A stretch of 64,000 bases of DNA from Pseudoclavibacter sp. RFBB5 (GTDB taxonomy: Bacteria; Actinomycetota; Actinomycetes; Actinomycetales; Microbacteriaceae): the NCBI RefSeq assembly GCF_002931555.1, contig NZ_PSTZ01000001.1:248001-312000 (forward strand), written 5' to 3'. The notes below the pieces were generated by a model. The model was given only the letters and a program-made list of their open reading frames with translations, did not search any database and was not told where the DNA came from. The position numbers were made by a program, and so were the translations under genes. Positions 59,149 through 64,000 of this stretch are shown here, one piece after another (the first letter of the stretch is position 1; the number at the start of each line of letters is the position of its first letter).

Positions 59149-60639
59149 ATGAACACCGTCGAGAACAACGGCATCGACACCGGGGCGACGCAGAAGCGGC
59201 CGCTTGCGCGGGCGCTCACGGCCCGGCACATCCGCTTCATGGCGCTCGGCTCGGCGATCGGAACGGGCCTCTTCTACGGCTCGTCGGCCGCGATCCAGGC
59301 CGCAGGCCCCGCCGTGCTGCTCGCGTACATGATCGCCGGCGCCGCCGTCTTCATGGTGATGCGTGCGCTCGGCGAGATGACCGTGCGTCACCCCGTGACC
59401 GGCTCGTTCGGGCAGTTCGCGAACCGCTACCTCGGCGCGCGCTGGGGCTTCATCACCGGCTGGACGTACGCGTTCGAGATGATCGTCGTCGCGATCGCCG
59501 ACGTCACCGCCTTCGGCGTCTACATGGGCTTCTGGTACCCGGACGTCGCGCGCTGGGTGTGGATCGTCGCCGTCATCCTCTTCATCGCCGCCATCAACCT
59601 GCTCGGCGTGCGCGCATTCGGGGAGCTCGAGTTCTGGCTCGCCCTCGTCAAGGTCACGGCGATCATCGCCATGATCGCGGGTGGCATCGCGATCATCATC
59701 TTCGGCTTCAGCAACCAGTCACCGGATGCGTCCGGCATCGGCGCGCTCTTCAACCCGGCGACGGGCGGCTTCTTCCCGATGGGCATCGAGGGAGTCATCG
59801 CCTCCTTCGCGATCGTGGTCTTCGCGTTCGGCGGCATCGAGATCATCGGCATCACGGCGGGTGAAGCGCAGGACCCGAAGCGCGTCATCCCGAAGGCCAT
59901 CAACAGCGTGCCGCTGCGCATCCTCCTCTTCTACGTGGGCGCGCTCGCGGTCATCATGATGCTCGCGCCGTGGAACACGATCACGGGAGACGCGAGCCCG
60001 TTCGTCTCGATCTTCGACGGCCTCGGGATCCCCGCGGCCCCGCACATCCTGAACTTCGTGGTCATCACGGCGGCGCTCTCGGCCATCAACTCGGACGTGT
60101 TCGGGGCCGGCCGCATGATCTACGGCCTCGCCGAGCAGGGGCAGGCGCCGCGCGTGTTCCTGCGCGTCTCGAGGAACGGCGTGCCGTGGGCGACGGTCGC
60201 GCTCATGGTCGCGGCGCTCGCGGTCGGCGCGTGGATGAACGCCGTGATCCCCGAGGACGTGTTCCTTGTGATCGCGTCCATCGCGACGTTCGCGACGGTG
60301 TGGGTGTGGATCATGATCGTCTGCTCGCACATCGCGATGAAGCGGGACATCGCACGCGGCGGCCGCAGCGCATCCGAGTTCCCCGTGCCGCTGTGGCCGT
60401 ACGCGTCGTGGGCGACGCTCGGGTTCCTCGTGTTCGTGCTCGGCGTGCTCGGCTGGTTCGAGAACACGCGCGTCGCCCTCGTGGTCGGAGCCGTCTGGTT
60501 GGCGCTGCTGCTCGTCGCCTACCAGTTCGCCGTCGGCACGGCCGGCAAGCGCCGCGCCGACCTCGTCGACGAGACGCGAGCAGTGGAGGTGCAGGCCGGC
60601 GGGCCTACGCCGCAAGTCAAGGGCACCCCGCGCGACTGA
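59149..60639 (+). CDS. Amino-acid permease (APC superfamily, GABA/aromatic permease-like)
   Basis: 496 aa from ATG 59149; an earlier ATG at 59113 adds 12 residues. About twelve membrane helices; [19 protein letters not shown] is the APC TM1 signature, and [20 protein letters not shown] is the TM6 region. It imports amino acids by proton symport. The N-terminal 25 residues and C-terminal 30 are hydrophilic. The final helix is followed by [10 protein letters not shown]. Substrate not defined; nearest families are AnsP, GabP and ProY-like. Confidence 0.88.
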   Translation: MNTVENNGIDTGATQKRPLARALTARHIRFMALGSAIGTGLFYGSSAAIQAAGPAVLLAYMIAGAAVFMVMRALGEMTVRHPVTGSFGQFANRYLGARWGFITGWTYAFEMIVVAIADVTAFGVYMGFWYPDVARWVWIVAVILFIAAINLLGVRAFGELEFWLALVKVTAIIAMIAGGIAIIIFGFSNQSPDASGIGALFNPATGGFFPMGIEGVIASFAIVVFAFGGIEIIGITAGEAQDPKRVIPKAINSVPLRILLFYVGALAVIMMLAPWNTITGDASPFVSIFDGLGIPAAPHILNFVVITAALSAINSDVFGAGRMIYGLAEQGQAPRVFLRVSRNGVPWATVALMVAALAVGAWMNAVIPEDVFLVIASIATFATVWVWIMIVCSHIAMKRDIARGGRSASEFPVPLWPYASWATLGFLVFVLGVLGWFENTRVALVVGAVWLALLLVAYQFAVGTAGKRRADLVDETRAVEVQAGGPTPQVKGTPRD

Positions 60640-60700
60640 CCCGCCCCGATACGATGGGGACGCACACTCCCGGCACGACAGACGACTGAGGCGCCAGATC

Positions 60701-62125
60701 TTGCAATTCATCTCAACACGCGGCGGCACGCTCGGCGCATACTCCGACGTTCTCCTCGAGGGCCTCGCCCCGAACGGCGGGCTCGCCGTCCCGGAGCTGC
60801 TGCCGCAGTTCACGAACGACGACCTCGAGCGGTGGCGGCCGCTCGACTACGCCGGTCTCGCGACCGAGGTGCTCGCGCTGTTCGCGACCGACATCCCCCG
60901 CGAAGACCTCGAGCAGCTGACGGCGCACGCCTACGGCGAGGGCCGCTTCGCCTCCGAGGATGTCGTCCCGCTGCAGAAGCTGGATGCGCAGCTCACGCTC
61001 GTGGGCCTGTCCGAGGGGCCGACCCTCGCGTTCAAGGACATGGCCATGCAGTACCTGGGCCAGACCCTCGACTACGTGCTCGCCAAGCGCGACCGCGTGC
61101 TCAACGTGCTCGGCGCGACCTCGGGCGACACCGGCTCGGCCGCGGAGCACGCCCTGCGCGGACGCGAGCGCGTCTCCGTCTTCATGCTCTCCCCGCAGGG
61201 CCGCATGAGCGCGTTCCAGCGCGCGCAGATGTACTCGCTGCAGGACGAGAACGTGCACAACATCGCCGTCAAGGGCGTCTTCGACGACTGCCAGAACCTC
61301 GTGAAGCGCCTCGCTGAAGACATCGACTTCAAGCGCGGCAACAACATCGGCGCCGTCAACTCCATCAACTTCGGCCGCATCTCGGCCCAGATCGCCTACT
61401 ACGTGTGGGCGTGGCTGCGAGCCACCGACGAGCTGTCGGCGGATGCTCGCGACGGCTTCGAGGTGTCGTTCGCGGTGCCGTCCGGCAACTTCGGCAACAT
61501 CCTCTCCGGCCTGTACGCGAAGCTCATGGGCCTGCCCGTGCGCAAGCTCGTGCTCGCCGTCAACGAGAACAACGTGCTCGACGAGTTCTTCCGCACGGGC
61601 TTCTACCGCCCGCGCAACGCCGAGAACACGCTCGCCACGTCGAGCCCCTCGATGGACGTGTCGCGCGCGTCGAACCTCGAGCGCTTCGTGTTCGAGCTGC
61701 TCGGTCGCGACGGCGGGCGCACGGCAGCCGCGTGGAGCGAGCTGGCCGAGACGGGCGAGATCGACCTGTCGGTGGCGCAGCACACGTTCGAGCCGCTCTT
61801 CGGCATCGTCAGCGGAACGAGCACCCACGCCGACCGTCTCGCGACGATCCGCAGCGTGCACGACGCATCCGGTGTCACGATCGACCCGCACACAGCCGAC
61901 GGCGTGAAGGTCGCGCGCGAGCACCTCGAGGACGGCGTTCCCATGCTCGTGCTCGAGACCGCGAAGCCGCAGAAGTTCGCCGACACGATCTCCGAGGCGC
62001 TCGGCGCCGAGGTCGAGGTCGACGCGGAGACGCGGGCGCTCCTCGACGCGCCCCAGCGGGTCGTCGAGCTCGACGACGACGAGCAGCTCCTGCGCGACTT
62101 CATCGCGGAGCGCGTGCTGCGCTAA
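60701..62125 (+). CDS. thrC: Threonine synthase
   Basis: 474 aa PLP enzyme that makes threonine from O-phosphohomoserine. FISTRGGTLGAYSDVLLEGL is the ThrC opening, LAFKDMAMQYLG holds the PLP lysine (~115), and LGATSGDTGSAAEHALRGR is the cofactor loop. The TTG start is used because it begins the conserved N-terminus; GAGG lies before it. A TACGAT -10 lies ~45 nt upstream. It is followed by a clear terminator. hom and thrB are not in the window. Confidence 0.93.
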   Translation: MQFISTRGGTLGAYSDVLLEGLAPNGGLAVPELLPQFTNDDLERWRPLDYAGLATEVLALFATDIPREDLEQLTAHAYGEGRFASEDVVPLQKLDAQLTLVGLSEGPTLAFKDMAMQYLGQTLDYVLAKRDRVLNVLGATSGDTGSAAEHALRGRERVSVFMLSPQGRMSAFQRAQMYSLQDENVHNIAVKGVFDDCQNLVKRLAEDIDFKRGNNIGAVNSINFGRISAQIAYYVWAWLRATDELSADARDGFEVSFAVPSGNFGNILSGLYAKLMGLPVRKLVLAVNENNVLDEFFRTGFYRPRNAENTLATSSPSMDVSRASNLERFVFELLGRDGGRTAAAWSELAETGEIDLSVAQHTFEPLFGIVSGTSTHADRLATIRSVHDASGVTIDPHTADGVKVAREHLEDGVPMLVLETAKPQKFADTISEALGAEVEVDAETRALLDAPQRVVELDDDEQLLRDFIAERVLR

Positions 62126-62156
62126 CGCCCAGCCCCATCCGGGCGTAGACGGATGG

Positions 62157-62193
62157 AAAATGCATGCTCCTTGCACCGGGAGCATGCATTTTT
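62157..62193 (+). terminator. Intrinsic terminator of thrC
   Basis: 14-bp stem (62157-62170/62179-62192) with a U-tract (TTTTT), the only classic U-rich intrinsic terminator I see in the window. Confidence 0.9.
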
Positions 62194-62258
62194 CGTAGGT
62201 CTGCGCCGCAGCGGGCGGGTGCGGGAGGCAGTCGCGCGCGGGAGCGCCCGCGAGCCGC

Positions 62259-62831
62259 CTACTTGTAGTGGTGCTCCCCGCGGGCGGCCTTCTCGACGAC
62301 GTCCTGGATGCGCGCGGCGCGGATCGCTGGCGTCTTGATGCCGGTGATGCGGAAGATGACCTGGAAGCGCTCCTGCTTCTTCATCGCCTCGAAGAAGGCG
62401 AGGGCGGCTGGGTTCGCGTCGAGTGCCGCCTGCAGGTCGGCGGGCACCACTGCGTCCTTGACCCGGTAGGCGGCGTCCCAACGGCCGTCGGCCTTCGCCC
62501 GCTCGATCTCCGCGAGGCCGCCCGGTTGCATCCGCCCCTCTTCGATGAGGCGGGCCACGTGCCCGACGTTGATCTGCGACCACGGGCTGTTCTTCCGCCG
62601 TGGCGTGAACGCCTGCAGCATGTAGTCGTCGTCGAATCGCGCCGACTGGCCGTCGATCCACCCGTAGCAGAGCGCCACTTCGAGCGCCTCCTGCCAGGTG
62701 ATGCCCGGCGCCTTCGAGAGCTTCTTGCGCAGCTTCAGCCGCACGCCGCCGTCGTCGGGGTCGGCGGCGAGAAACGCCTCCCACTGCTCGATCGTGAACT
62801 CGTGGATGGGTTTGTCGGCAAAGCTCACCAT
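62259..62831 (-). CDS. YdeI/OmpD-associated-family protein
   Basis: 190 aa. The N-terminal half (KLRKKLSKAPGITWQEALEV, CYGWIDGQ) and the RRKNSPWSQINVGHVARLIE block are typical of this family of unknown function, sometimes linked to peptide stress. ATG lies 6 nt after TAGGAT (62838-62843), suggesting a leaderless message. It ends close to the thrC terminator. Confidence 0.87.
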   Translation of the reverse strand: MVSFADKPIHEFTIEQWEAFLAADPDDGGVRLKLRKKLSKAPGITWQEALEVALCYGWIDGQSARFDDDYMLQAFTPRRKNSPWSQINVGHVARLIEEGRMQPGGLAEIERAKADGRWDAAYRVKDAVVPADLQAALDANPAALAFFEAMKKQERFQVIFRITGIKTPAIRAARIQDVVEKAARGEHHYK

Positions 62832-62850
62832 GCCGTCATCCTAGGAGGCC

Positions 62851-62937
62851 GTCGGACAGGCTGGCGCTGTCCGACTTCCGTGATGGATGCGCCCCACCGA
62901 CCACCGGGAACGCATCCGGGCCCGTTTCATCACGGAA
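62851..62937. repeat. Hairpin plus palindromic repeat (family B, copy 2)
   Basis: A 9-bp hairpin (62851-62859/62867-62875) is followed by a palindrome with 10-bp outer arms TTCCGTGATG and CATCACGGAA (62876-62937). It is similar to 47795-47860. Confidence 0.6.
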
Positions 62938-62942
62938 ATCGG

Positions 62943-62983
62943 TCAGGGCCCGCGCCCAGCAGAAAGCTGAGCACGGGCCCTGA
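62943..62983 (-). terminator. Hairpin terminator of the Nramp gene
   Basis: 10-bp stem (62943-62952/62974-62983) about 40 nt downstream of the Nramp stop codon (63023). Confidence 0.6.
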
Positions 62984-63022
62984 TCGTCGGCCCGAGCCGA
63001 CGAGGCCCTTCGCCTGCCTCGC

Positions 63023-64000
63023 CTACCCGGCGATGAAGCTCATGAGCAGCCGCACGGAAAGCGCGAGCACCGCGACGAGGCCGAGGATGCCGAACAGGTT
63101 CTGCCACCACTTGTTGCGCATCTCGCCCATGAGCGAGCGGCGGTTCGCCATGATGATGATGAGTGCCGCCAGGATGGGCGCGACCAGGATGGTGAGGGCC
63201 TGGGCGAGCACGATGAGCTCGACGGGCGAGGTCTGGAAGATGAGCGTCACCGCCAGACCGAAGGCGAGGATGAAGCCGCTCGTGACGCGGGCCGTGATGG
63301 TGTTCGCGGATCCACCCCTGCCGAACGCGTCGGACAGCATCGTGCCGCCGGCGATCGCGTTGGGGATCATCGAGGAGAACGCCGCTCCCGCGAAGCCGAG
63401 GGCGAAGATGAAGCCGCCGACGGGTCCCGCGAGCGGTTCGAAGATCGCCGCCAGGCCGGTGATCGAGGTCGCGGTCTCGGCGGTCTTGCCCAGGGCGCCC
63501 GCCGCGACGACGATGACGAGCCCCGTCATGATGCCAGGCGCGATGATGCCTGGGATCGTGTCGACCAGCGTCACGTCGCGGTAGTCCTCCTCCGTGCGGC
63601 CGCGCTCCTTCGTGCCGTAGGAGGTGTAGAAGGCGGCGTTGATGGAGAAGTTCGTGCCGACGAGCGCCACGATGAGCAGCCAGGAGCCCTCCGGTGCGGT
63701 CGGGATGAGCCCGCGGCCCGCCTCCGCCCAGTCGGGGTTGACGACGAACGCGCTCACGACGAAGCAGATCGCCATGAGGGCGACGATGCCGATGAGCACC
63801 TTCTCGATGACGTTGTAGATGCTGCGGATGAAGAGCACGGCCGCGACGCCGAGGGTGCAGATGGCGGTCCACATGACGGGCGAAGAGCCCTCGACGAGCA
63901 TCGAGAGTCCGAGGCCCGAGCCGACCGCGTTTCCCACGGAGAAGCACAGCGTGATGAGGAAGACGCCGACGCCGGCGACGACCCCGAGAGGCTTCCCGAG
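63023..64000 (-). CDS. Nramp-family divalent metal transporter (5'-truncated by window edge)
   Basis: The last ~325 residues of an Nramp/MntH-like protein; the frame stays open to the right edge, so the N-terminal helices, including the DPGN metal-site motif, are not visible. TM6-type MPNAI-like sequence reads SSMIPNAIAGGTM, and ALVGTNFSINAAFYTSYG is the TM5-7 block. It would import Mn2+ or Fe2+ by proton symport. The C-terminal end has WWQNLFGILGLVAVLALSV. Missing its upstream region, so regulation is unknown. Confidence 0.85.
   Translation of the reverse strand, partial: LGKPLGVVAGVGVFLITLCFSVGNAVGSGLGLSMLVEGSSPVMWTAICTLGVAAVLFIRSIYNVIEKVLIGIVALMAICFVVSAFVVNPDWAEAGRGLIPTAPEGSWLLIVALVGTNFSINAAFYTSYGTKERGRTEEDYRDVTLVDTIPGIIAPGIMTGLVIVVAAGALGKTAETATSITGLAAIFEPLAGPVGGFIFALGFAGAAFSSMIPNAIAGGTMLSDAFGRGGSANTITARVTSGFILAFGLAVTLIFQTSPVELIVLAQALTILVAPILAALIIIMANRRSLMGEMRNKWWQNLFGILGLVAVLALSVRLLMSFIAG

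Noticed and set aside
60640-60700. Leader attenuator before thrC
   Set aside because: The leader is too short and lacks a Thr/Ile-rich peptide or alternative hairpins.

Overview
The window is high-GC DNA (about 70% by eye) from an actinobacterium, most likely a member of the Microbacteriaceae. The gene content fits this: a DIP1984-family protein, a CGNR zinc-finger regulator, a metP/metS-type sodium symporter, ThrE, a Tat lipoprotein, and many leaderless ATG/GTG starts placed 6-7 nt after a TANNNT -10 box. I see no rRNA, tRNA, CRISPR array, prophage or insertion sequence. It reads as chromosomal backbone rich in sugar metabolism, with unusually repeat-rich intergenic gaps.

Layout. 1-5.5 kb: end of a Gfo/Idh/MocA dehydrogenase plus a TIM-barrel sugar isomerase, an Lrp regulator, a YitT membrane protein, a C-loop structured RNA candidate, a GNAT, ohr and deoC. 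5.5-20 kb: a secreted DUF2599-type protein with a coupled lipoprotein, a GntR/cation-efflux pair, chorismate mutase, two PLP sulfur-amino-acid enzymes, small zinc proteins, a duplicated lipoprotein pair, a class V aminotransferase, ThrE and an alcohol dehydrogenase. 20-33 kb: a second Gfo/Idh/MocA enzyme, a UvrA-like ABC protein, tatA with a Tat-exported intradiol dioxygenase-like lipoprotein, a three-gene operon (PaaK-like ligase, two-domain GNAT fusion, Acg-type nitroreductase), a hydrolase and two membrane proteins. 33-38.5 kb: an alcohol dehydrogenase and cupin, an XRE regulator, a frameshifted gene and an aldo/keto reductase, separated by repeat arrays.

38.6-46.8 kb is a polyol-utilisation locus. 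One operon carries the glucitol-type PTS (IIC, IIBC, IIA), GutM and a COG4091/SAF-domain oxidoreductase. A SorC-type regulator follows. A convergent operon encodes a TPI-like isomerase, a class II aldolase and YjbQ. Both operons carry the same 36-bp operator at the same distance from promoter and start codon, so they appear to be one regulon. The usual SDR sorbitol-6-phosphate dehydrogenase is absent and the COG4091 enzyme takes its place. The substrate is therefore probably not glucitol but a tetritol or branched polyol. This is the best candidate here for an undescribed pathway.

46.9-64 kb: plsC, a MerR/VOC pair, metP/metS, ZapE, purL, a DeoR regulator divergent from galTK across a palindromic operator, a GyrI-like protein, an amino-acid permease, thrC, a YdeI protein and the end of an Nramp transporter running off the right edge.
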